Shown piece by piece: positions 16,215 through 24,263 of a stretch of DNA of 64,000 nucleotides. Within the stretch, counting starts at the first letter, position 1. The number at the start of each line of letters is the position of its first letter. The DNA comes from a bacterium. Lineage in GTDB: Bacteria > Krumholzibacteriota > Krumholzibacteriia > LZORAL124-64-63. A program made the translations under genes and the position numbers. The DNA is taken from assembly GCA_020049465.1 (NCBI GenBank), contig JAIFKS010000004.1:1-64000 (forward strand), given 5' to 3'. Under the pieces are notes generated by a model. The model did no database searches and was not told the DNA's origin. It worked only from the letters and a program-made list of their open reading frames with translations.

Positions 16215-18176
16215 ATGTCCGCCAGCCGGAAGCTGTTCACGCCGTTCGCCGAGCACCGTGAGACCATCCGCCTGGACGCGGCGCTGTGCGCCGACGCGAA
16301 GCTGGCGTCGTGGGCCGCCCAGTTCAAACTGGGCACCGCCGGATACCGCGATCTGCTGGACCCCGCCGATTTCTTCAATCCGGGCGTGCCCTTCAACGCG
16401 CTGACGGCGGCGGTCATCCTGGAGGCGCGCGCGCGTCTGGCCGTTCGGCACGGCCTGCGGGCGCTGCACGTGGGCGGCGAGGTGCGGCCGCACACGCAGG
16501 AACTGATCGACCTCGCCGCGCGCATCTACGCCGCGCACGGATTGAGCGTCCACCTGCGGCCGCGGGGGATGCGCACGACCCCGATCTGGCTGTCTTCGTT
16601 CGGCGTCTTCCACGAGGAACTCGACGGCGGCGAGAATTTCACGGCGTCGCACAGCCAGAGCTACAAGGGCGGCTGGAAGCCGATGGACGGCGACGGCGGG
16701 CAACTGATCGCCATGGCGCCGGAGATCGAGGACGGCGTGCGCGCGCTGGTGGCCGAAGCCGTGGCCGGCGGCGTCACCATCCCGCTGGCGGCAGCGGACG
16801 ACGCGCTGATCCTCCGCGACTTCGACCCGCTGGACGCCTACGTCGACGTGCTGCGGCAGGTCGTGCCGGCGCAACTGCTGCAGGGCATCGCCCCGGCGGC
16901 GGCCGCCGGATTCCACGCCGCCTTCTGCACCGAAGGCGGGTCGATGGGAGCCACGGCCCGACGCGTCTTCGCGGCGCTGGACATCGATTGCGGGCCGGAC
17001 GGTCCGGTGTTCTTCACGCACGAGGCCGAGCACGACGACTACCACGGCATCGGGCAGCTGGACGGCGTGAACCACGGCGTGGATCCCGGCAAATGGCAGG
17101 TCTACAAGCACGTCGGCGCGCAGGAACTGCTGCGCGGACGCCGCTGCGACGTGTTCTTCATCTGGGATCCGGACGGCGACCGGTTCAACATGGTCACCGT
17201 GGCGCCGTCCTCGCTGGCGGACAGGGCGGCGGCGGCCGGTCTCGAAGTCGACCCGCTGGACGACGGGCGCTGCCTCGTGTTCTTCAAGCCGAACCAGATC
17301 TACTTCATGCTGACGGCGTTGAAGCTCGAGGGACTCTCGGCCGCCGGAACACTGGCGGAGCACGACTGGATCACGGCGACGACCTTCCCGACCAGCCGCA
17401 GCATCGGCGAGATCGCCGAGGTCACCGGCCGTCGCGGCGGCTTCACGCTGCCCACTTTCCAGGTGCCGGTGGGATTCAAGTATTTCGCCGAACTGGTCGG
17501 CAGCCTGGAGAAACAGACGGCCGCGGGCGTGGCGCAGGCGACGGCGCGGGACGTGACCGGACGTACGGTGACCTTCGGCGCGCGGCCGCGGATGCTGATC
17601 ATGGCCGAAGAGAGCGGCGGCGCGGCGATGGGCTTCGCCGAACCGGTCGCCAGTCGGCACGGCGCGCGCCGCAGCCTGGCACCCAAGGAAAAGGACGCGA
17701 TGCAGATCGGCGTGCTGGCGCTGTGCCTGGGTGCGCGGCTGCATGTCGATGGCGACAGCTTCGCCGGCTATTACCTGGCCGCGCTCGACCGCTACGACAC
17801 GACCTACCGCTTCTACGAGCGCCGTGACCTGACGCTGTTCGACGAAGCGCTGAAGGGCGACGCGCGCGAGGCGGCCAAGGCCGCCGGCAACGCACGCAAG
17901 GAAAGGACGGTGGCGTTCTTCGCGTCGCTGGAGGGACGCAGCGCCCAGGAGATCACCGCGACGCTGCGGGCCGGGCTGCCGGCGGACGTGGCGTTGCCGC
18001 CGGTCGAGCGCGCTTTCCGCGCCGGCGACGGCACCATGATCGAATTCGCCGGGCTGTGGTTCGAACTGCGCGCGTCGGGTACCGACGCGGTGTTGCGCTA
18101 CTACATGGAAGGGCGCGACGCGGCCACGGTCGGCGCGCTGAACGAGGCGTTCACGCGGATGAACCTGCCGGGCTGA
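16215..18176 (+). CDS. alpha-D-phosphohexomutase (phosphoglucomutase/phosphomannomutase)
   Basis: A 653-residue cytoplasmic enzyme that interconverts sugar 1- and 6-phosphates. Substrate-entry motif LGTAGYRD is at 39-46, and the phosphoserine loop is FTASHSQ with Ser145, where TASHNP is usual. The metal-binding loop DPDGDR places Asp318, Asp320 and Asp322 on Mg2+. The sugar-specificity loop is EESGGAAMG, and the phosphate-binding loop is RASGTDA near the C-terminus. The length exceeds most family members (450-580 residues), mainly through extra sequence between the phosphoserine and metal loops. The start at ATG 16215 is chosen because GGGAG lies eight bases before it. The preferred sugar (glucose or mannose) cannot be read from the loop. 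Confidence 0.88.
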   Translation: MSASRKLFTPFAEHRETIRLDAALCADAKLASWAAQFKLGTAGYRDLLDPADFFNPGVPFNALTAAVILEARARLAVRHGLRALHVGGEVRPHTQELIDLAARIYAAHGLSVHLRPRGMRTTPIWLSSFGVFHEELDGGENFTASHSQSYKGGWKPMDGDGGQLIAMAPEIEDGVRALVAEAVAGGVTIPLAAADDALILRDFDPLDAYVDVLRQVVPAQLLQGIAPAAAAGFHAAFCTEGGSMGATARRVFAALDIDCGPDGPVFFTHEAEHDDYHGIGQLDGVNHGVDPGKWQVYKHVGAQELLRGRRCDVFFIWDPDGDRFNMVTVAPSSLADRAAAAGLEVDPLDDGRCLVFFKPNQIYFMLTALKLEGLSAAGTLAEHDWITATTFPTSRSIGEIAEVTGRRGGFTLPTFQVPVGFKYFAELVGSLEKQTAAGVAQATARDVTGRTVTFGARPRMLIMAEESGGAAMGFAEPVASRHGARRSLAPKEKDAMQIGVLALCLGARLHVDGDSFAGYYLAALDRYDTTYRFYERRDLTLFDEALKGDAREAAKAAGNARKERTVAFFASLEGRSAQEITATLRAGLPADVALPPVERAFRAGDGTMIEFAGLWFELRASGTDAVLRYYMEGRDAATVGALNEAFTRMNLPG

Positions 18177-18197
18177 AGCTGGACGACCGGTGCACGG

Positions 18198-20171
18198 CTA
18201 CCAGCGAAGCGTGCCGAAGAATTCCAGGCCGGCGAACGCGGGCTCGAACTTGCAAACGCCTCCGGAGCAGAGGAACCCCGCCTGGCGCTCGCCAGCCCAC
18301 AGATTGAGTGTGGCTCCGCCGGACAGGGCGCGCGTGGCCTGTGCCGACAGCCAGGGTCCCGGATCCTCGCCCGGTGAACGCTGCATCGCGTACTTGTTGT
18401 TGGTCTCGCCCATGGCGGCGAGGATCCAGCGGGGCGATGCGGCCCATTCCAGCTTGAACCACTGCTGGTCGTAGGCGCCCAGATCGAACCCGGCGCCGCC
18501 GCCCATGCGCACGTGCTGGTGTTCGGCCTGCAGGCTCCAGGTGCCGCGGCCCGAGCCGAACCACGAAATCTCCGTCGCCACGGTCTGTCGCAGGCCTTCG
18601 CTGTCCTGGAACCCGAAGGCGCCCGTCAGCCCGACATCGCCCCAGCGTTCCTTCTCCACCGTCAACTGGGCCAGTTCGTAGACGGTGCCGCCGTCGTGCC
18701 GGCGCAGGCGAGCGCCGCCGGCGAGCACGGTCAGGCCGGCAGGGCCCGCCCAGGAGACGTCCAGGTTGTGGCCCTTCTCGTCGTTCGCGTTCAGGGCGTG
18801 GGGCGCGCGGTTCAGCAGGGTCCAGGTGGATTCGCGCGCCAGCGCCGGCGGGCGGTTCAGCGACGTGATGCCGTCGGCGCGGGCGATGAGTTCGAAGTCC
18901 TCGTAGTCGCTGCCCTCCCAGGAGACGGTCACCGGTCCGCGGTACAGGTTCAGGTTGCCGTACAGGGCCCAGCCCCGTCGGGGGTCGTCGGCGGTCGGGT
19001 CGAAATCGAACGCGTCGAGCGAGAAGCGGTTGCGCGCGCCGAGTTCGACGTACCAGTCCGCGTGCGCCAGGCTCTGGCGCGCGCGCACGGCGGCGGCCCA
19101 CTCGCGATCGACGGGCCCGGCGCCGGCGTCGGTCGAGTTGCTCCAGGTCAGACCGGAGATTCCCCAGACCATCTGCCTGCCCGCGGCCCACTCCACGTCG
19201 GCCGCGCGGACGTCGGTCTCGCGGAACGAAGGAGTGCCGGTCAGGGCCGTGACGGAAAGTCCGCCGTGGCGCACGGTGGCCAGCATGCCGTCGAGGCGCG
19301 TGTCGATGCGCAGATTGCGGTCCTGCCAGGCGTTGAACAGCAGGCCGCGGCCGAACAGGCCGTGGAAGTGCCCTGCGCGCACGACGGCCGCGCCGCGCGA
19401 GAACTCGAACCACCGGTGCGTGATCTCGTTGCGACGGCCCCCTTCTTCGCCGGGCGCCTGCGAGTTCAGCGTCGCGCCGGCGCGCAGGCCGCCCTGGCGC
19501 CAGCTGACGTCCAGCCAGTTCTCGACGATCTCGCGACGTGTCTCCGTGGCGTACGAGTATTCGAAGCGGTCGGTGGCGGTCAGTTCGCCGGGCAGCGACA
19601 GGCCGGTCTCCCGGCCGCGTTCGTCGACGGCCACGGGCGTCGCGGCGCCGAGCAGCTTGTCGATGGCGCGCTGCAACTCGTCTTCGCCGCCCTCGACGTA
19701 GCCCGAATGGCGGTAGGCTTCGCTGCCGTCGCGGTCGTAGAGGATCAGGTAGGGCATGGTGTCGACCTGCAGTTGCTGCTGCACCGCGGCGGCGGGGTCC
19801 AGCAGCACCGTCAGATGGGACCAGCCGCGCGCGCGCACCAGCGGTTCCACCTTGGCCACGCTCTTCGGGTTGTCCGTGCTGACGGCCAGGAACGACACGC
19901 TGCCTGCGTAGCGGACCGCCAGATCGTCCAGATGGGGCAGTTCCTTCAGGCACGGCTTGCACCACGTGGCCCAGAAGGCGACGACCACCGGACCGCGCGC
20001 CAGTTCGTCGCCGAACGACACGCGGCGTCCCGACGGATCCTCGAGCGACCAGTCGGGCGCCGCGCCGGCACGCTGCGGCAGCATCGACATCAGGAGCGCA
20101 AGCACGACCGCCAGACGAAGTGCGGCCGGGCGCGCGGCAGGCCGCCGGGCGGTGACGCGGGGTGCGGGCAT
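18198..20171 (-). CDS. TlpA-type thioredoxin fused to a predicted outer-membrane beta-barrel
   Basis: A 657-residue exported protein. The signal peptide (about 15-37, ending QRAGA) is followed by a TlpA/redoxin domain (about 38-178) with the active site WATWCKPC (Cys71, Cys74) and a cis-Pro at TMPYL (Pro140). The remaining 470 residues are rich in alternating aromatic/polar strands (for example GWALYGNLNLYRGPVTVSWEG) and end FFGTLRW, with the terminal aromatic residue typical of outer-membrane barrels. A thiol reductase or oxidase tethered to the outer membrane is inferred. ATG 20171 is preferred because AGGAG sits five bases upstream. A GTG at 20231 overlapping the preceding stop is the alternative. 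It is the last gene of the three-gene operon from the promoter near 23100. Confidence 0.8.
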   Translation of the reverse strand: MPAPRVTARRPAARPAALRLAVVLALLMSMLPQRAGAAPDWSLEDPSGRRVSFGDELARGPVVVAFWATWCKPCLKELPHLDDLAVRYAGSVSFLAVSTDNPKSVAKVEPLVRARGWSHLTVLLDPAAAVQQQLQVDTMPYLILYDRDGSEAYRHSGYVEGGEDELQRAIDKLLGAATPVAVDERGRETGLSLPGELTATDRFEYSYATETRREIVENWLDVSWRQGGLRAGATLNSQAPGEEGGRRNEITHRWFEFSRGAAVVRAGHFHGLFGRGLLFNAWQDRNLRIDTRLDGMLATVRHGGLSVTALTGTPSFRETDVRAADVEWAAGRQMVWGISGLTWSNSTDAGAGPVDREWAAAVRARQSLAHADWYVELGARNRFSLDAFDFDPTADDPRRGWALYGNLNLYRGPVTVSWEGSDYEDFELIARADGITSLNRPPALARESTWTLLNRAPHALNANDEKGHNLDVSWAGPAGLTVLAGGARLRRHDGGTVYELAQLTVEKERWGDVGLTGAFGFQDSEGLRQTVATEISWFGSGRGTWSLQAEHQHVRMGGGAGFDLGAYDQQWFKLEWAASPRWILAAMGETNNKYAMQRSPGEDPGPWLSAQATRALSGGATLNLWAGERQAGFLCSGGVCKFEPAFAGLEFFGTLRW

Positions 20172-20227
20172 CGGGACTCCTGGGAGCGGGCCTGGGGCGT
20201 CCGGATCGCCCGGCCGCGACGTCCGGA

Positions 20228-21628
20228 TCACTTGGCCAGCGTGAGCTTGACCGTGGCGGCCTCGGCGTCGGCGCCGGTCAGCCTGGCCAGATAGGTTCCG
20301 CCGGGCAGCGACCGGCCGGCATCATCGCGTCCGTCCCAGGTCAGGGACGTCGAACCGGAAGCCGCCCTGCCGCGCAGCACCGAGCGCACGAGGCGCCCGC
20401 GCAGGTCGTAGATGTCGAGCGAGACCGCGGTCGTCGCTGATTCGCTGATCTCCAGCGACAACACCGTGCGCGGGTTGAAGGGGTTGGGCGCGGCCGTCAT
20501 CCGCAGCGCCGGCCGTGCCGGCGGCGTCAGGACCGGCGAGGCGTCGACGGCCAGCCAGTCGAGAGCGGCAGCCATCAGCGCGTTGCGCGCGGCAACGTCG
20601 GTCAGGCCGCCGAAGCCGAAGCCGAAGAGCGCCGTCTTGCCGTCGCCGGCCTGGAACCGGACCGCGGCGATCTGTCCGCCGGCGTAGCGCAGGCAGGCGG
20701 CGCCGCCCTGGATCGACAGCGCATCCGGAAGCACGTTGGCACCGGCGCCGTTGATCGCGAACGAAAGCCCGCCGCCGATCGGGTCGCCGGGCACGCCGTC
20801 GACCTGGGTCGCGCCGCTGTTGCCGGCGGCGAAGCCGGCGCCCAGCGTCGCGGCGAACCACGCCACCGCGGCTGGATCGTAGGCGGGGCTGAGCGGATCG
20901 CAGCCGGCGTAGGCCAGGTTGGCGCCGCTGAGCAGCAGGCGGCCGCCGTTGCCCACATAGGCGGCGAGGGCGGTGCGGTCGTCAGCGTCCAGTCCGGAGG
21001 CGTCGTCGCCCGCGTGCCAGACCACGGTCGCGAAGTTGCCGAGTTCGGCGGCGGCGAGCTTGCCCGCCGCGCCGCGGTCCCACAGCCCCGCCGTGCGGCC
21101 CGCGGCGGCGACAGCCTGGGCCACGGCGTCGGGAGCGCCGGCGATGCCGTCATCATCGACGATGAGGACCGCGGGCCCGGTCGCCAGCACCGTGAAATCG
21201 GCCGTGACGCTGAGGGCCGGCACGTTGGTGCTGCTGACGGTGACGGTCGAGATGCCGCTGCCGCCGTCGACCATCGGCGTGATGTTCACGCCCACGTACA
21301 CCGAAGCTCCCGGAGCCACGGTGTACTCCCGCACGGTGATGAACGGCGGATAGCACAGGTTGACGTCGCACAGAGTGGTGAGCCACGTGCCGGGCATGTC
21401 GCCGGCCAGGGTGATCCGATAGGTGTCGGTCACGCTGCCGGTGTTGACGATGTCGGTGTGGAACGACGACAGCACGTTCAGCGGGTTGATCGAGCCGCGG
21501 TCGGCGATGTCCCAGGAGAACGAACTCTGTGCGAGGGCGCCCGAAGCGGCGGCCAGGACCACCAGGCAAAGCGCAACGGCGCGCGCCCGCGTGCGGACGG
21601 GATGCGGAAGGGTCTGACGGCGCATCAT
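20228..21628 (-). CDS. exported protein with GATase-like domain and FlgD-like tail
   Basis: A 466-residue secreted protein. A signal peptide (VALCLVVLAAASGALA) is followed by a beta-sandwich region (about 35-150; NTGSVTDTYRITLAG) resembling the domains found on bacterial surface peptidases. A segment of about 210 residues (about 150-365) begins AVLIVDDDG and contains GGRLLLSGANLAY, like the class I glutamine-amidotransferase/ThuA-like fold, but no catalytic Cys is evident. The C-terminal FlgD-like module (about 375-466) shows APNPFNPRTVLSLEI, WDGRDDAGRSLPGGTYLARL. Its first ATG overlaps the stop of the upstream lipoprotein gene (ATGA) and is preceded by AAGGA. A structural or ligand-binding surface role is likely. 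Confidence 0.8.
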   Translation of the reverse strand: MMRRQTLPHPVRTRARAVALCLVVLAAASGALAQSSFSWDIADRGSINPLNVLSSFHTDIVNTGSVTDTYRITLAGDMPGTWLTTLCDVNLCYPPFITVREYTVAPGASVYVGVNITPMVDGGSGISTVTVSSTNVPALSVTADFTVLATGPAVLIVDDDGIAGAPDAVAQAVAAAGRTAGLWDRGAAGKLAAAELGNFATVVWHAGDDASGLDADDRTALAAYVGNGGRLLLSGANLAYAGCDPLSPAYDPAAVAWFAATLGAGFAAGNSGATQVDGVPGDPIGGGLSFAINGAGANVLPDALSIQGGAACLRYAGGQIAAVRFQAGDGKTALFGFGFGGLTDVAARNALMAAALDWLAVDASPVLTPPARPALRMTAAPNPFNPRTVLSLEISESATTAVSLDIYDLRGRLVRSVLRGRAASGSTSLTWDGRDDAGRSLPGGTYLARLTGADAEAATVKLTLAK

Positions 21629-22953
21629 GGATGTCCTTTCGTCCTGGCGGCACCTGCGAACGCGCTGCGCGCCGGTGCGGCGGCGGCGGTCGATCCCGCC
21701 TGCCTGACCGCCTTGTCGGCAGTCCGCTGCACGAAGGCGATCACGGTCACGTTGTCCGGGGCGGCGGCGCCGCGGTCGAGGGTTTCGTTGAACACGGCCG
21801 GCTCGCCCGCGACCAGGGTGCCGAGCGCCCGCGGCGCTTCGACGCGATCACGGAACACGTGGTGGAACTCGGACTGCCCGTTGGTTCCCGGCGGCGCGGT
21901 GAAGGTGACGATGTTCTCGTACAACGCAACGTACAGAACGTGTCCGCCCAGATCGACATCCCTCGACGGGGTCAGCGTAACGGTCACCGGCACCGCGGCG
22001 CCGGCCACAGGCTCGGCGGCGATGTCGATGATGAAGCCGGGGTCGTCGCTCCACTGCGCGCCGACGGCCGCGGCGGCCGCCTCCAGAGCCACGGGGTCGG
22101 TCTGGGCCGCGCCGTCGACGTACAGCGCCGGTGCGCCCAGCACCCAGTAGTACAGGTAGCGGTCGGCGTTCTCGGCCTGGTTGGCCAGATAGAGAGGGTC
22201 GACCGGGTTCGGCCAGCTGACGGCGAATTCCAGGAACAGCGCGCGGTCGGGCCCGTAGCCGTCGCGCTCGGTCAGGGCGAGCAGATTAGCCGTCAATTGC
22301 GGACAGGGCGGGCAGTTGACGTTCGAAAAGCCCTCGAGCAGCACGGTGCGCCGGGATCGCAGCCGCAGACTTCCGGCCGGCACCTCGGTGACCACGCCCT
22401 CGACCACCGTGACCTCGACGCTGCCCGGCACGCACAGCCAGGTGTCCAGCGCCAGCGAGAGACGGACCGGACCCGGATCGAGCCCCGCCACGATCGCGGG
22501 GGTGGTCCGGCCGGTGTCCAGGCCGTCGACGATAATGCGGGCGCCGGGTGGTTCGCTGGTCACGCGCAGTCCGGTCTGGAAAAGCGCGAAGCTGACCCGG
22601 GCGTCGTCGAGCGGGCGCAGATCGATCGGAATGGACTCCGGGTCGGCGTGCCATTCGGCCAGGCTGACGCTGACCGTGTGCTGTGCCGCGGTCAGGCCCG
22701 TGAAGGTGAAGGGGGTGACCTCGCCGGTATCCCGGCCGTCCAGGATGATGCCGGCGCCGGCGGGTGTCGATTCCACCGACAGGCTGGCCGGCTCGAAGCG
22801 CGGCGCGACGCGACCGCAGGCGCCGAGCAGCGCCATCGTCGCCCACAGGACCATGGTCGCCAGCAGGGTCCGAGGGGCCGCCGATGACACGGCGCGGCCC
22901 GCGCCCGGTGCCGGACACCCGTCCCTGCTCGGCCATGTGCGCTGGAACGTCAA
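21625..22953 (-). CDS. PEGA-domain lipoprotein with a CPPC thioredoxin-like domain
   Basis: About 442 residues. The lipobox ALLGAC places the lipidated Cys at residue 46 when TTG 22953 is used as the start, chosen because GGAGAGG lies just upstream. GTG 23013 or GTG 22890 are alternatives. Two PEGA repeats follow (about 58-110 and 129-182; STPAGAGIILDG..TG and SEPPGARIIVDG..TG), which commonly mediate wall or protein contacts at the surface. The rest (about 200-400) starts LLEGFSNVNCPPC and resembles the Omp28-type thioredoxin-like proteins, with CPPC at 214-217 as a possible redox pair. It is the first gene of an exported-protein operon, overlapping the next gene by ATGA. Confidence 0.75.
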   Translation of the reverse strand: MTFQRTWPSRDGCPAPGAGRAVSSAAPRTLLATMVLWATMALLGACGRVAPRFEPASLSVESTPAGAGIILDGRDTGEVTPFTFTGLTAAQHTVSVSLAEWHADPESIPIDLRPLDDARVSFALFQTGLRVTSEPPGARIIVDGLDTGRTTPAIVAGLDPGPVRLSLALDTWLCVPGSVEVTVVEGVVTEVPAGSLRLRSRRTVLLEGFSNVNCPPCPQLTANLLALTERDGYGPDRALFLEFAVSWPNPVDPLYLANQAENADRYLYYWVLGAPALYVDGAAQTDPVALEAAAAAVGAQWSDDPGFIIDIAAEPVAGAAVPVTVTLTPSRDVDLGGHVLYVALYENIVTFTAPPGTNGQSEFHHVFRDRVEAPRALGTLVAGEPAVFNETLDRGAAAPDNVTVIAFVQRTADKAVRQAGSTAAAAPARSAFAGAARTKGHP

Positions 22954-23101
22954 GGCGCGCACCTCTCCGGTCGTCGGTCCGGGCTCGCGGGCACCCGGGG
23001 GCGCGCCCGGCACGGGACGGATCAGGGGCCGCTCAGCCGTCCACCGGCCCGTCCGCCGCCCCCGCTCTGCAAGTAGAGACGTAGCAATCCGTGAAGGTGC
23101 A

Positions 23102-23131
23102 ATTATAGACGGTGCCCGGCGTCACGGTCAA
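23102..23131 (-). promoter_or_regulatory. near-consensus sigma-70 promoter for the exported redox operon
   Basis: Minus strand: TTGACC (23126-23131, five of six) and TATAAT (23102-23107, six of six) with 18-base spacing. The predicted start near 23095 precedes the PEGA lipoprotein gene. This is the best promoter match in the window and suggests strong housekeeping expression. Confidence 0.65.
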
Positions 23132-23279
23132 CCGGGCCGCCGGTGGCGCCGGAAAGCGGCGGGATGGGCCTGTTCCCGGGGGACAGCGGCGTGGTAGGGT
23201 GCCCGCTGAAGCGGGGCTCCGCGCTGGAGGCGGGCCGCGGCGAGATGGGTACCGCAAGGCATGTCCGGAGTCGCGCACT

Positions 23280-24200
23280 TTGTCATCCCGCCTATCGACG
23301 CTGGCCGGACTGGGCGCCATCATCCTGTGGAGCGCCACGGTGCCGCTCGCGCGCGGACTGTCCGAGCACGTCGGCCCGGTGACCGGCGCGGCCGCGGTCT
23401 ACGGCGTCAGCGGCGGGTTGGCGCTCCTGTCGCGGCTGCGGAGCGGCCAGGGCAGGCCGCCGCGCCGGTACGTCACGGTGTGCGGCGCCCTGTTCGTCGC
23501 CTACGCCGTCCTGCTGTATCTCGCGATCGGCAGGGCCGTCGACCGACAGCAGGTGCTGGAGATCGGCCTGGTGAACTACCTGTGGCCGGCGCTGACCGTG
23601 GTGCTGTCGACCGTGCTGCTGGGACGGCGGGCGCGCTGGTTCCTGTGGCCCGCGACCGCGCTGGCGCTGGCGGGTGTCGCGCTGGCGCTGACGCACGCGA
23701 CGGCGATCTCGTGGTCCGCGTTCGCCGCCAACGTGGCCGGGAATCCCGGCGCCTACGCGATGGCGCTGGTCGCGGCGGTGTGCTGGGCGCTGTACTCGAA
23801 TCTCACGCAGCGGTGGGCGAAAGGCCGCGAGAGCGGGGCCGTCGATCTGTTCCTGATCCTGACCGCCTGCGCCTTCGCCGTGATGACGGCGCTGGGTGAC
23901 GAACACCGGCCGTGGAGCCGTGCGGCGGCCGGCGAGGCACTGTTCCTGGGACTGGCCACCTTCGGCGGCTATCGCCTGTGGGACCATGCGATGCGGCGCG
24001 GCGATGCCGGGCTGGTCGCGGCGGCATCGTACCTGACGCCGCTGCTCTCGACGGTGGCGGCTTGCCTGTATCTCGGAGTGACGCCGGGACCGCGGCTGTG
24101 GCTCGGCTGCGTGGCGCTCGTGGCCGGCTCGGTGCTCAGCTGGCGCGCGCTGGCGGCGCCGGGCGGACTTGGTGGCGGCCGTTTTCACGAGATCTGCTAG
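23280..24200 (+). CDS. yddG: YddG-type aromatic amino-acid exporter (DMT superfamily)
   Basis: A 306-residue inner-membrane protein with about ten helices. It aligns along its length with E. coli YddG as I recall it: the N-terminal GLGAIILWSATVPLARGLSE block, the AAAVYGVSGGLALL segment, the VGLVNYLWPALTVVLS-like block (here EIGLVNYLWPALTVVLS), and LLLALVGV-like helices. YddG exports aromatic amino acids and some drugs. Start TTG 23280 makes the N-terminus exactly as long as in YddG and has GGAG nine bases upstream; the frame remains open upstream, but that extension is Arg/Gly-rich and not membrane-like. It is divergent from the lipoprotein operon. The stop lies 63 bases before the S9 peptidase gene. 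Confidence 0.83.
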   Translation: MSSRLSTLAGLGAIILWSATVPLARGLSEHVGPVTGAAAVYGVSGGLALLSRLRSGQGRPPRRYVTVCGALFVAYAVLLYLAIGRAVDRQQVLEIGLVNYLWPALTVVLSTVLLGRRARWFLWPATALALAGVALALTHATAISWSAFAANVAGNPGAYAMALVAAVCWALYSNLTQRWAKGRESGAVDLFLILTACAFAVMTALGDEHRPWSRAAAGEALFLGLATFGGYRLWDHAMRRGDAGLVAAASYLTPLLSTVAACLYLGVTPGPRLWLGCVALVAGSVLSWRALAAPGGLGGGRFHEIC

Positions 24201-24263
24201 TATGCCCTTCTTTGCGGAATCGAAACGATCAACCCCGGAGCCCGTGCGGCACAAGGAGCACAC

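Noticed and set aside
15501..17744. A 747-codon minus-strand open frame opposite the kinase and phosphohexomutase
   Set aside because: Composition is typical of an antisense shadow, and both opposite genes have complete active-site motifs.
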